Shown here: piece after piece, positions 54,175 through 64,000 of the stretch
Numbering within the stretch: the first letter of the stretch is position 1
Layout: each line of letters starts with the position of its first letter
DNA from: Auricularia sp. M13
Taxonomy: Eukaryota > Basidiomycota > Agaricomycetes > Auriculariales > Auriculariaceae
Length of the DNA: 64,000 bases
NCBI GenBank assembly: GCA_037042915.1
Contig: CM073194.1
Coordinates: 1,860,001 to 1,924,000 of the forward strand
Direction of reading: 5' to 3'
Made by a program: the position numbers and the translations under genes
The notes under the pieces: model-generated
Seen by the model: only the letters and a program-made list of their open reading frames with translations
Database searches by the model: none
Told to the model about the DNA's origin: nothing

Positions 54175-54600
54175 AATTTATATAAATGCAGCACCCTGTG
54201 CCTGTGCCTGCAACTGCATCTGCATTTGCACCTGCACTGCTGCAATGGTACCTGCAGCCTGCAACTGCACCAGTATCTGTGCCTGGATTTTTGTGTGCAG
54301 CCTGCAAATACACAGGCATTTGCACAGGCAATGCAATTGCATAGGCACCTGCAACCTGCACCTGCACCTGCATTTGCGCAAGTGCAGGAATTCTGCATAC
54401 AATATTCTGCACAATCCCTGCAGCTGCAATCGCAACTGCATTTTGGCGCAGGTGAAATTTGCATGCAAGGGCGGCAAATGCAATTGCAAGTGCAGGGGAG
54501 TAAGCTGCATGTAGATCTGCAAATGCACCTGTGCAGCAATATAATTGTGGCAGTACACCCCTGCAGCTGCACCTGCAATGGTAAATGTGGGCTGTGCTTG
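54175..54600. repeat. TGCA-rich low-complexity tract
   Basis: The self-complementary word TGCA occurs more than 30 times in about 425 bp, often at 6-bp spacing (CTGCAA, CTGCAC, TTGCAA), against fewer than two expected in random sequence. All frames therefore read as Cys-, Gln- or Leu-rich runs. It lies directly beside the left end of the hAT element. Confidence 0.8.
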
Positions 54601-54649
54601 CCTTTTTTGGTGACTGCAACTTAGTGATCACCAACGGGTGATTAGCATC

Positions 54650-54760
54650 CGCGGGTCCGCCGGGTCGGGTCCGCTCTGAGCGACCCGTTTTTGGACGGGT
54701 CGGGTTCTTGACACGAGCCGCTGGGACCGGGTCCGGGTGCTTACCCGAACGGCTGAGCCG
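54650..54760. repeat. Left subterminal CGGGT-type repeats of the hAT element
   Basis: Several copies of GGGTCCG, CGGGTCGGGT and GACCCG occur in both orientations. The right counterpart is at about 58480-58605. Confidence 0.65.
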
Positions 54761-55353
54761 CGGGTACTCGTTGCTCCAGCTACCGTTATCCATGGCCCAG
54801 GATGCCCCATGGGCAATTCATGGCTTCACACTCTACCCTCCTTGCTTCTGAGTTACATGTGAAAAAAATTGCACTCTCATTAGTCCAAATCAAAGCCCAA
54901 TGAACTGATCCTTGCAAGAGATGCATCTGGTGGTCTCCTGCACCGCACCAGAAACATTCTGAGAGATCCTTTCGCTTAAAATAGGCTCTTATCGTTGCCT
55001 TGACCAGTCTAGCAGCTCGTCATAGGTCAGTGTGTTGTCCGGTGCAGCGGCAATTGCACCGGCAGTGCAACGGGTTCCGGTGAACCTCAATGCCTTTGTG
55101 CCATCCCGGACCACCTGCAACGCCTCTCAACCGGCTCAGGTATGTGTCATAAATAGTCTGGCTGGTGTTCAATCGGATTTGACACATAATAGCCCGGTGA
55201 CTGCTCCCAGAAAGCCTTCGGACTGTGCAGCACCATTCCCGGGCCCCGATCCTCAATCTCTGTGCTTCCTATCTACCTGTGGCGTCGGCAGGAGTTCTTT
55301 GATCACGCTTAAATGCTCCAGACCGCATTGGTGAGCAACAGCCGTCTCCAGAG

Positions 55354-58300
55354 ATGCCTCCCAGACGCCCTCCAGCTTCTGTTGACCCTGCTGCTGCCCC
55401 AGCCTCCGCCCCAGCTGCTGCTCATCCATCTCGTGCCCTCTGCTCTGCCAGCCGTGTCCAGGGTGCTGCTGTGCCGCTCTCCGACTCTGTGGAGCCTCAG
55501 GCAGCTGTGGGTGCGGGTTCTCAAGGCCGCAGTCAACCTGGCAGTCAGGCTGCTACTCCGGCTGTGAGTAGGGCCCCCAGCCGCGCTCCCAGTCGTGCTT
55601 CTTCGCATTCTCGTCAGCCTACTGGCTCTGTTTCTACTGCTGGCGCTTCTCTGCGGGGCAGGCGCCCGCGTATTTCTCAGGCACATGCTGAGCTGATCGA
55701 GGAGGACATCCCTATGTCACCGGAGCTCTCCACGGAGATGCAAGACGAGCTGAAGGCGTTGCAGACGGTCTTAGGTGTGTGTGGCAGTCATGAGATTACG
55801 CATTTTCTTACAGATTAATTACAGACAAACGTGCTCGGTCTTGGAGGTCGCCTGTATACAAGTTCTTTGAGCCTCCTCACATCGTCTATCACAACGGTGG
55901 CGTCGCACAGGCGTTCTCTTGCTGCAACTGTGATGCTGTTGTTCACCATATGCAGGATACGCTGGATAGCACCTCCACGAGTAACCTGCACGCTCATGTG
56001 AGCACCTGCTCAGGCGCTGATGAGCTTGGTGCTGCCGAAGCTGCTGCTGCGCTTCAGGAGAAGTACCTTGGCTGGGCCCTCACAAACCCGGAGATGAGGT
56101 GTGTAGTACCTTTGAGACGTGGGCAACACTTATGCTGGCACAGGCTGTACGTTGTGCGCTGGGTTGCACAGGAGCTGCGCCCCATTTCGATTGTTGAAGA
56201 TCGCAGCTTCGTCCGCATTGTCAAGGCGGGTCGCCCTACGCTCTGGATCCCGTCACCGACTACGATTATCCGTGATCTGAGCAAGATTTATCACCAGGCA
56301 TCGGCTCACATCTGTAAAACGCTTGAGGTGAGCTGTATGTGACCCGTGCGCAGCCCATGACTGAGCTTGCTCCAGGCTGTTGAGCAGCGCATCCACATAA
56401 CGTCTGACGCTTGGACCTCGCCTAATCAACTCTCTTTTGTGGCTTTTTTAATTCATTATTGTTTTGAGGGACGCATGCACCACTTTCTGCTGGATATTAT
56501 TGACCTTGCTCAGGTACGCCTCTCTGGATACTGGTATATCTAGCTTGTACTCAAATTATATAGTCGCACACGGGCTCGCGCCTTGCAACGGTGCTGCTTG
56601 CCCTTGATTGCTATGGTCTCACCGATAAGGTGTGTTCTTTGTCTCAGGATGTGAGACGTCTGATAATTGCGCAACAGTTCATGGCCATGACGCTTGACAA
56701 TGCAAGCAACAACCGGACCATGGTTGCTTCCTTGGAGCAGCACATTGGTGCGACCTTCAAGGGCGAGCAAGCTCATGGTAATTGCTTTGCGCACATCTTG
56801 AATCTCATTGCCAAAGCCATCACTGCCTCATTTGAGCGCAAAGCTGCGGCTGATGCAGAGGACGATGAGTTTGAGCTTCCAGACTACGGGCTTCATGATG
56901 CTGAGGCTCTCGCCGAAGCTGATGAGGCTGATATGGAGGCTGACATGGCACAGTTGCTTTTCCCCATTGACGAAGAGAGTGAGGAGGACAGTGATGAAGG
57001 CGACGGAGCTCAACGTGCTCAGCTTGAAGCCGACGCTGCTGGCATTGCTGCGAGTCTTTCCAAGGTACGCTGCTGTGCGCACATCATCACTGCTGACTGG
57101 ATTGGAGTAGATTAGAAAGCTCGCCGTTGCTGTTCTACGCTCTCCAACTTCACTGCGCCCTGCTTGGTTTGCTGTGCTCACTCAACTTCAACTTCCGTTG
57201 CGGAGAATCCCTCGTGATGTTCCAACACGCTGGAACTCGACCTACATGCTGCTTAAGTGAGTCAACTTCGTCTATCTCACTGCCGCTGGTGCTGTCTAAT
57301 TATTTGAAGCTTTGCACTGCAGTACCGGCGTGCGATTAGCAACTTTTGCTACCAGCAAGGTCTCCGACAGTACGAGCTGTCTGATGCGCAGTGGGAGACT
57401 TTGTCAAAGATGCAAGACGTTTTGCAGGTACGCACCTCACTCTCTACCGCAGCTATCAATTACTCAAGCTTGTGCAGATATTCTGGGAGGCAACGAAGTT
57501 TTTCTCGCAGACCGACTTTCCGGGGATCTGCTATGTCTTGCGGTCCCTTTACAGCATCGACAGTGCGCTGGCAAAGGTACTTGAAACTGAGACGGATCTT
57601 GCACTCTGTGCTGCGGTGCGCCTTGGGCGCTTGAAGCTGAACAAGTACAAGCAGCTTCTTGCGAGCAAGGAGATTTACCAATTTGCCACTGGTGCGTTGG
57701 CTTCGCGTTCATGCTCGTGCCTGACCAAAATCTCAGTATTCAACCCAATGGCTAAGCTGCAGTGGTTTCAAGGTCGTGCTGGGTTTGGTCGCCTTCAGCT
57801 TGACCAGCTTGCACAGCGCATGGCTGAAGTATTCAATGATCACTACATGCACAACGCTCCAGCACCGGCTGCTGCCCAAGATGAGCATCCTCAGGTGTGC
57901 AGCTCAGCACACTCAGCGTTTTCAGCTCATTTCCATCTTAGTCCCAGTTGTTTGTGGAGCAGATGTTCAATGCCTCTCCTGCGAAGCCTGCAGCGCCCCG
58001 CCGCGGAGCTGCTGCTGCTCCTGCCGCTGCTGCTGCTGTGGTCTCTGAACTTGACCACTACCTCGCTGCACCCCCTGAGAAGACCCAGGACGTTCTTATG
58101 TGGTGGTTTACGCATCGGGATCAGTATCCCAATCTGTACAAGATGGCAACTGACTACTGCTCAATTCCTGGTGCGTTCAGATGCCGCGCTAGCTTGCCAA
58201 TACTGATTGCTGCTAGCCACCACTGTTGATGTCGAGTGTCTGTTTAGCAGTGGCCGTATGCTCCTCTGCTACCTTCGAAACCGCCTTTCAGCCAATTCTG

Positions 58301-58371
58301 TGCACTCCATTTTGTGCTTGAAGTCGTGGTGGGACGGAGAGGTCATTACTGATGATTTGTTCGACTTGTAA
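55354..58371 (+). CDS. hAT transposase with BED zinc finger, multi-exon, largely intact
   Basis: The ATG is at 55354 and the stop at 58369-58371. An Ala/Pro/Ser-rich N terminus precedes a BED finger (KFFEPPHIVYH.., CCNC, then LHAHVSTC). The catalytic domain has ITSDAWTSPNQLSFVAF (first Asp) and MTLDNASNN (second Asp), followed by GNCFAHILNLIAKAI, PTRWNSTYMLL and, after more introns, FNPMAKLQWF. The C-terminal dimerisation region ends DYCSIP/ATTVDVECLFSSGRMLL..RNRLSANSV.. LCLKSWW. At least eight short introns are needed, for example 55775 to about 55813-55824 and one joining SIP to ATTVD near 58170-58216 (GTGCGTTC..GCTAG). With these removed no stop or shift was noticed. It could be active. 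Confidence 0.82.
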
Positions 58372-58479
58372 TGCACGGTTTGCCTTCAAAAATACTCAAA
58401 CATGTTGTACATCCTCTATATACCTTCAAAAAAAATTGCGCCAGGCAGTGGTATTTCTACAATGACCTTGACGGCGGTT

Positions 58480-58605
58480 TCAACCCGCGGGTTTACGGGT
58501 CCAGGTTGGAGCCGAACCCGGCCCGTGCCGAACGGGTCTAACCCGTACCCGCGCACATCGGGTCAGGATTTGCACGACCCGTACCTGTGTCCACGGGTTT
58601 CGGGT
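58480..58605. repeat. Right subterminal ACCCG-type repeats of the hAT element
   Basis: Repeated AACCCG, CGGGT, ACCCGTACC and ACGGGTTTCGGG words lie between the transposase stop and the presumed right terminus. Confidence 0.65.
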
Positions 58606-58612
58606 GACACCC

Positions 58613-60349
58613 TGTTATGCCTGTGTCCCGGTCCGCGGATCCCACGTGCTCTCGGCATCACTCGGCGTCACTCTACGTCACTCGGCCAACTCGGTCAACT
58701 CGGCCAAGCTCCCGAATACCCGGCTTATCTCCCCTCGTGTTCATACGCTCGGGATATGTTCTCCTCATCGTCCTCTATCTCTAGACCTCCCCCTCTCATC
58801 GCTAGCTTCTCTCCTTACTTGCATACATCCTCCTAACTCGCCTTGTCTCTACTGTATTGATAGTGTTCATATCCGGTTCGCTCCACTCGTCTTAGTCATT
58901 CGCCTCTCGTCATTCGCCCGATCCCCTGATACCTTACTCACTCGCTCTTACTCATCCTATCGGCCGATGATGAAGATCTCTATTGATCTGAGGCTCCCTC
59001 TCCTTCGTCTCTAGGATACACTCCGATTACATCGGATCACCTCCCCAGGTATAAAAGACCCTCGACTTTGTATCTAGCTCCCCAGTTACGAAATCGACAT
59101 AGTCGTGCCCCTCGCACACTCTATCTCTCTCTCTCGACTTCGCCTCTGGGTTCTTCCCTCGCCCGACTTACTCGTCTGAGTCCTCTGTTGCTCGTGGTCC
59201 CCTTGACTGTGCTACTCAACGTAGCCGGTGTGCTCAATAACACACCGAAGGCTCTAGTTGTTCGTTCGAGTGTTCTCTGCGCCCAGATGTTCGACTATCC
59301 TTGCAACCAAAACCCCAAGGCACAGCAGGCTTAACAACAGCAGGGAAAAACCTGGGTGTCGAGTTTGCGTGTTGGTCCAGGTCTGGGCTTTTTTTGGAAG
59401 CAAAGTCGTGAACTGATGCCCAAACGGGCCATTCCAATTGCCGCGTCAACTGTTACGGTGCGCGGCGATCGTGCCCATATGCCGCTTCCATTGGATCCCT
59501 TTCGCCGCTTTGCCCGCCCCGTCTGACCGATATACCTGTCCCGCATGCCTCTCCGGGCTGCTGGCACCTCGGATACCCTCCCTCGGCATCACTGGGGCCT
59601 TGTCAACCTCGGTTGTAGGATATGGCGTGCCAATGCCATTTTTTTTTTGAATCATATATAGTCCATGAGGCATTGCCTATGCGGACTTTACACGTAGTAG
59701 TTGTATCTAAATGGTCCATGGCTGCAGGGTGAATAGCTGTAACAGGGCGCCCCCATTATAACCGGCCACTTGTACTGGAGGACATGCCTCAGTGCCGTCT
59801 ACGTGGGTGTGGAAGCCAATGCCATTGTCCTTGACCACTGCTCTGTTGGTTTCCAACCGGCGTGTAGGCGTTCGTCAGTCAGTATCCTCGGTGTCACACT
59901 ACGGCCTACACCTTCGGAGATGCAGCACATCTCACCTGGGGTCTTGCCCTGCATGGCTGGTGTGCGCAGGGAGTACAGGCAAAGCTGCAACAATCTCTTC
60001 GATGTCCATCCTTCACCCTCTGTCCCATGGATGCTCGACCGCTCCGGTACCTTGGACCTCGGCTGCCACACTCTCCTCGGTCCGCGCTCGGCATGGTCCA
60101 TGGTCTGGAGGATGTCTGGATACGTTGGGAGTCTTGATTGTTGGGTGGTGCACTCGTACCTTGCTTGCCGATGTGTTGCGCTCACCACTGCGTTGGCCCC
60201 TTTTGCCCTCGGTGTTGGTGCATGCATACATGCAAGAACACCTCGGTCTGTCTTGGATACCCGCCCAATACCCTCCATAGGCACAGACATTCATTATCAC
60301 CTTCACCTGGAGTCGTTCTGCGCTTTCGGCACAACACTTCACCCTTTCT
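58613..60349. other. CT/CGG-rich non-coding sequence, LTR-like in style
   Basis: No gene is supported. A TATA-like GGTATAAAAGACC lies near 59050, followed by a CT repeat near 59125. The style (CTCGG-rich, TATA box, pyrimidine-rich) resembles the LTRs in this window, but no paired LTR or TG..CA ends could be defined. Confidence 0.35.
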
Positions 60350-60835
60350 GAGAACCTGACACTGCCCCCTGGTTCCAGGAGGATTCCAGGTGGAATTCCA
60401 GTGGAAAACCTGCTCCAGACAAAATATTTTCTAAGGGGTGAAAAATTATGTTAGACATCACAAATAAGGTTCAGAGATGCACAGCCGCCTCAGGAAACAT
60501 GAAAACGTTCTAGTAACCTAACCTAACCTAACCTAACCTAACCCCTAACCTAACCTAACCTAACCTAACTCCTAACCTAACCTAACCTAACCTAACCTAA
60601 CCTAACACTTAATCACAGTTTTTGATGAATTTCCACATTGTTTCCAGTGGAATTCCACCGGAATTCGGCCATTCTGGCCCATCCGATCCAACGGTCCAGT
60701 GGAATTCCACCCAAATTCCACCTGAGGGGGTATACCATCAAAATATGATGGATTTGACATTCTGACACTTTTTTTGCATAGTTGCATTTTTCCACCTGGA
60801 ATCCACCTGGAATTGGGGGGCACAGTCACTTACAG
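60350..60835 (+). mobile_element. 486-bp MITE-like element with CCTAA arrays, second copy
   Basis: It begins GAGAACCTGACACTGCCCCC and ends GGGGGGCACAGTCACTTACAG, flanked by CCCTTTCT (60342-60349 and 60836-60843). Like 38727-39180 it contains (CCTAA)n arrays (about 60515-60606) and TTCCACSTGGAA-like palindromes near both ends, in the same orientation. The bases between differ, so only ends and composition are conserved. Confidence 0.88.
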
Positions 60836-61294
60836 CCCTTTCTTGACCCTCCCTTGACTCCTTTTACCCCTCATTGCTTTCACTGGCTCCCGATTACCCT
60901 CGGTAACTTCCCCAATATCTTCCCCACCGCTTCTGGACCTCCCTTTGGTCTTGGTTGGCTTCCTTTGTCGTCTGGAGCGCTCAGATCCGGTTTGCCTCCG
61001 ATCGGACTATATGTACCGGCGATTGCCCTCGGATGTACTGTATCATTTTGACCATAGCTTCATGTAATGTGTAATGCCCACTTTTTAAATAAGGTTTGAT
61101 GTGCCGAACAGGCCGCTTTTCACGATCAAAGCTCGATCAGCTGAGATAAAACCCGTGGGAAGGAAGCTACGGTCGAAATGGTACAGTACCCTAGGTTAGA
61201 TCTGGTCTATCATGTGTTTGACCTTCCCCTCCTGAGTACCCTTCCTGGTGGGCTATACCTCCTGGTCGGTGGTGTATGCAGTACCTCCTGGTCG
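60836..61294. other. No gene; weak LTR-like remnant
   Basis: The stretch 61175-61215 (CCCTAGGTTAGATCTGGTCTATCAT) resembles part of the 480-bp LTR (CCTTAGGTTTGGTCTGGTCTATCAT). Otherwise nothing is recognised. Confidence 0.4.
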
Positions 61295-61776
61295 TGTTGC
61301 GGTCTTCGTCGGGTCCCTCCTCCCCCGCTGTTTCATTTCGCCGTCCCGTGGCCCTCGCATCTCGTCCGGGTGCCCAAACTCCTTGCGCCTGGCCCCGCGG
61401 CCCTTTCGTCGGCGCGTCCTAGCGGTCTCTCCGCTCGGCGAGTACCTCGGTCTCTTCCCAGGAGAAGGGCAATACAACGGGATGTTTCTGGTTTGGTTGG
61501 GCTCTATTTATCCCGGGTTTCCTGTCTCGCCGAGGACGCCCCGGCGGTCTCTCTCGGCCTGATCTGTGGCACCCGCGTGGCAACCAGTCGGTGGCGCAAT
61601 TGGTCCGCGGACCCCCTCGGCCTTGCTTCCGTAGTATATATATACCTGGGCCGTCGCCCCTCTTGTACCTTAGGTTTGGTCTGGTCTATCATACCGCTTA
61701 TCCGCGCCTCCCTCTCCCCACTCATCCCTTCCCCTCGAGCGTCGTCTCGGAGAGTGATATAGCAGTCACCGTGACA
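61295..61776 (+). repeat. Left LTR of the second copy (482 bp)
   Basis: It starts TGTTGCGGTCTTCG and ends AGTCACCGTGACA. It differs from the first copy's LTRs by scattered substitutions and a 2-bp longer TATATATATA stretch near 61640. Confidence 0.9.
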
Positions 61777-62449
61777 TAAGACCAAACCTACCCTCCCTCC
61801 CGACGCTCGAGATCCCCATACCCCCTTACTCACCACCCTTCCAATCCGGGCGAACCGTTCGGTCGGCGTTGCTCGGTCCAGGAAGGAATCCGACCCCTCG
61901 GACCGGCTAGGAGACCCTCGCGTCGATGAGGACCCGTCGCGACCGCCGCGCCCACTCATCGGCCCACCAGGACCCTGCAGGACCCACCCTCCGGACGCTG
62001 AGCCTTGCCCACTGGCCTTCTGGTCAGGCACTCAGCCAACGAGGACCCCTCCAGACCCATACGGTCGTCAAATCCGAAAGCTCATTCCATCACCGGCTCC
62101 TGATCTCTCCCCTTCATCAGAGCCCGGTCATCCGCGGCGAGACCACCCCCCCACAAGCCCTACTCGCCGAACGCGCCTGCTGCGCGTCCCCACCCCTCGG
62201 TCAACCTCTAAACCTCCCACGGCCGACCCCTCTCTCCAGAACCTCACCCTCCGCGCATCCCGAGAGCAAGTTCCCCCCCGTGGTGCGCGCGGCGCATCCA
62301 CATCATCTTCCTCGGATCGTGACCCCCATCATCCCCACGCATCAACGCTTACGACACATACACCATATAATCCGGATCGGCCGCCAGACCGACGCCTCTT
62401 TCCCCCTTTTCCCCGACACGCCCCTTTGTTCGGACCGAACGCTCACAAA

Positions 62450-63037
62450 ATGTCCCAGTACGACGAGACCATAGTTAACCCTCAATACATACCGGCGGCA
62501 GTCCTGGATCACCGCGTACACCGAGGAGTTCCCCAGTATCTCGTCCAATGGATGGGCTTTCCCCCCGAGAACGCTAGCTGGCAACTGGCCGCCGACCTGG
62601 ACGGAACCGGACTCGTGGAGGAGTACCACGCCGAACCACCGGAGCCAAATGAGGACCAAGGCGCCGCACAGGACCTGGACCAGGATGCGGACATGGACCT
62701 CGGCGAGGACTTTGGCGACGGATCCCAAGAACTGTTCGGCGAATCACCCATCAGCACCGGCGAGTCACCCCTCGCCGCCGACGAGTCGCCCGAACTTGAG
62801 GACGCGCGCCCGGCCACACCCCCGCTGGAGCTCATGCCCCTTCGCGCTCGTATCCGGTCGCCGGACCCGGGAGACACCCAGCTCAACATCTCCATGCTCG
62901 TGGCCCCTCCCCAATCGTTCTTCTGGATGCTAGACCGCTTCACTCACTACGGCCGCTTCACTGCCCCGAGACATCTCCCGCTCGATATCTCGCGTTACTG
63001 GGTACTCCCGACCGTCGTACGCAACGACAGAGGTTGA
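62450..63037 (+). CDS. Chromodomain protein, second copy, 195 aa
   Basis: The frame is the same length as 43319-43906 and the visible translation appears unchanged, although silent differences exist (for example near 62845 and 62860). Retention of an intact frame in two separate insertions suggests that the protein is, or recently was, under selection. Confidence 0.85.
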   Translation: MSQYDETIVNPQYIPAAVLDHRVHRGVPQYLVQWMGFPPENASWQLAADLDGTGLVEEYHAEPPEPNEDQGAAQDLDQDADMDLGEDFGDGSQELFGESPISTGESPLAADESPELEDARPATPPLELMPLRARIRSPDPGDTQLNISMLVAPPQSFFWMLDRFTHYGRFTAPRHLPLDISRYWVLPTVVRNDRG

Positions 63038-63535
63038 CGGGCTCGCACCGAGCTAGTGGTCTTCTCGTTCCCACCTCGCCTCGGCCCTCACCTCCTCACG
63101 TCGCCTACGACGGAGCGAGCCCTCCAGGTTGTTCGGCTTACGGCGTGCCTTGTCTGGGACGTCCGCGAATATCGTTCCACGTACGCTGACGACGCCCTGG
63201 TCCTGCGGATCGCGTCCCCGGCCCGGCCCACCGTCTTTGAACGCTCCGAACGGCCGCCCCTGCCTTGTACAGTAGCACGCTTTGCGAAGCTGAAACCGCC
63301 CTTCTTTGTCGATATCTATTGGCGTACAGGTGACGCCACCCGTCGTTCCCTCCCCCTCGGCGACCATGCCAAAATCGGACCCTACCTCGGTCGGACGCCG
63401 CTTCGGTCAGATGCTCTCCGCGGTCACGGTCCCGGTCGTTTCTCATACCCCGTACTTATGCTCGTCTTTCCGCCTCTCTATTTACATATTTTACGAGCCT
63501 CCACACCACTACCCAAATCGTACCCGGACACGGTC

Positions 63536-64000
63536 TTACTCCTCCATGGGTTGGCCCGCATCGACCGACTTCTCCCCTATCATGGACGCATCCCGACCCT
63601 CGGACCGTTGGACGCGTGGCAGGAACCCGGACCCGGACCCGGACGCCTCCATCGACGCAAAGCTGGGTGTCGGGCGCACATTCCCCGGCACTACCACGCC
63701 GAGGAGGGCCAGGTCGGCGCCGAAGTCAGCAAGCACACCGACAGGACCAGCCGGCGCCTCCGCCTCCACGCCCGCGGCGCCAGGGGAAGTCGGCGCGTCA
63801 GTGGGCAACCTCCCCGCCTCGTCCTCCACCGCTCGGCCGTCATTGGAGTCGGTATCGCGCTCGCTCCCGCCCGGCGACACGAGGCGCACCGTCTTATGGG
63901 CACGCCGGTCATCGACGAGCTCTTGCGTCCACTTGCGAAGGTCGCGCCTCAACGCCGAGACGGACAGCTGGAACCCCTGGACGATGCGGTCGCCCAGGAC
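63536..64000 (-). pseudogene. Antisense ORF of the second LTR element, C-terminal part only
   Basis: The open text matches the C-terminal half of the antisense protein at 44406-44870 (RRDLRKWTQELVDDRRAHKT, then GVLADFGADLALLG), with a few residue changes (TVRL for TVHL, GRLPTD for GRSPTD). The Zn-cluster part lies beyond the window edge. It is marked pseudogene only because the first copy needs a frameshift; its state here is unknown. Confidence 0.6.

Larger units (their letters stand above)
54622..58612 (+). mobile_element. hAT transposon, about 4 kb
   Basis: The left end is near TAGTGATCACCAACGGGTG (54622) and the right end near GGGTGACACCCTG (58612), an imperfect inverted pair. Arrays of CGGGT/ACCCG words (about 54650-54760 and 58480-58605) flank the gene, like the subterminal repeats that hAT transposases bind. 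A matching 8-bp target duplication was not found, so the exact ends are approximate. The transposase gene lies between. Confidence 0.7.
61295..64000 (+). mobile_element. Second copy of the non-autonomous LTR retrotransposon (runs off the window)
   Basis: The left LTR is at 61295-61776; the interior parallels 42651-44870 with few substitutions and small indels (for example one base less near 63219). It contains the same sense chromodomain ORF and the beginning, read from its 3' side, of the antisense ORF. The right LTR is outside the window, so no target duplication can be checked. Confidence 0.9.

Noticed and set aside
54610-58625. 8-bp target duplication of the hAT element
   Set aside because: The bases next to the presumed termini (CTGCAACT and TTATGCCT) do not match, so ends are approximate or have mutated.

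Overview
The window looks like a transposon-dense stretch of a filamentous basidiomycete (Agaricomycete-like) genome. The grounds are short GT-AG introns of about 50-100 nt, chromodomain Ty3/gypsy elements, a LINE whose ORF2 ends in RNase H (as in the fungal Tad1 clade), a PIF/Harbinger transposase with a convergent partner gene, a BED-finger hAT transposase, and many MITE-like elements. No intact host gene can be assigned with confidence. The only recognisable host-type sequence is a broken S-adenosylmethionine synthetase copy at 7075-7850.

Layout. 1-9209 is low-copy sequence of uncertain content. 9210-33478 is one nested retroelement complex that can be unpicked from target-site duplications (TSDs). 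A full-length LINE on the + strand (X, family B, gag + ORF2) was hit by three gag-only LINEs (A1, A2, A3; family A). A1 carries a 769-bp foldback element. A2 carries a second full-length family-B LINE on the - strand (Y). Y carries a 5'-truncated family-B copy (Z), and Z carries a 448-bp element with an 8-bp TSD. This is five levels of insertion (X > A2 > Y > Z > MITE). All family-A and family-B copies share a 48-nt 3' segment that can fold into a stem-loop, followed by a CT-dinucleotide tail. This suggests that the family-B ORF2 mobilises the gag-only family in trans.

33479-39300 holds a second member of the foldback family, a LINE scrap and a 5'-truncated chromovirus (gypsy-1, - strand) interrupted by a 454-bp element with an 8-bp TSD and CCTAA arrays. 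40106-47030 is a PIF/Harbinger gene pair (Myb/SANT-like partner and transposase, convergent). Its transposase is split by a complete 4.2-kb LTR element (5-bp TSD AGCCC). That LTR element has no gag-pol. It carries a chromodomain ORF in sense and a Zn2Cys6-type ORF in antisense, and a second copy starts at 61295 and runs off the window. Its LTR ends and polypurine tract resemble those of gypsy-1, so it is probably mobilised by a chromovirus of that kind. 47332-52067 is a second, decayed gypsy element (gypsy-2). Two further MITEs follow, then a TGCA-rich tract, a largely intact multi-intron hAT transposase (55354-58371), CT-rich sequence, and a second CCTAA-containing element (60350-60835).

Most coding sequences are broken. 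The best-preserved frames are the hAT transposase, the chromodomain ORF (two copies), the RT-RNase H part of Y ORF2 and the A2 gag. TSDs, element ends and frames were read by eye. No alignment or database search was run.
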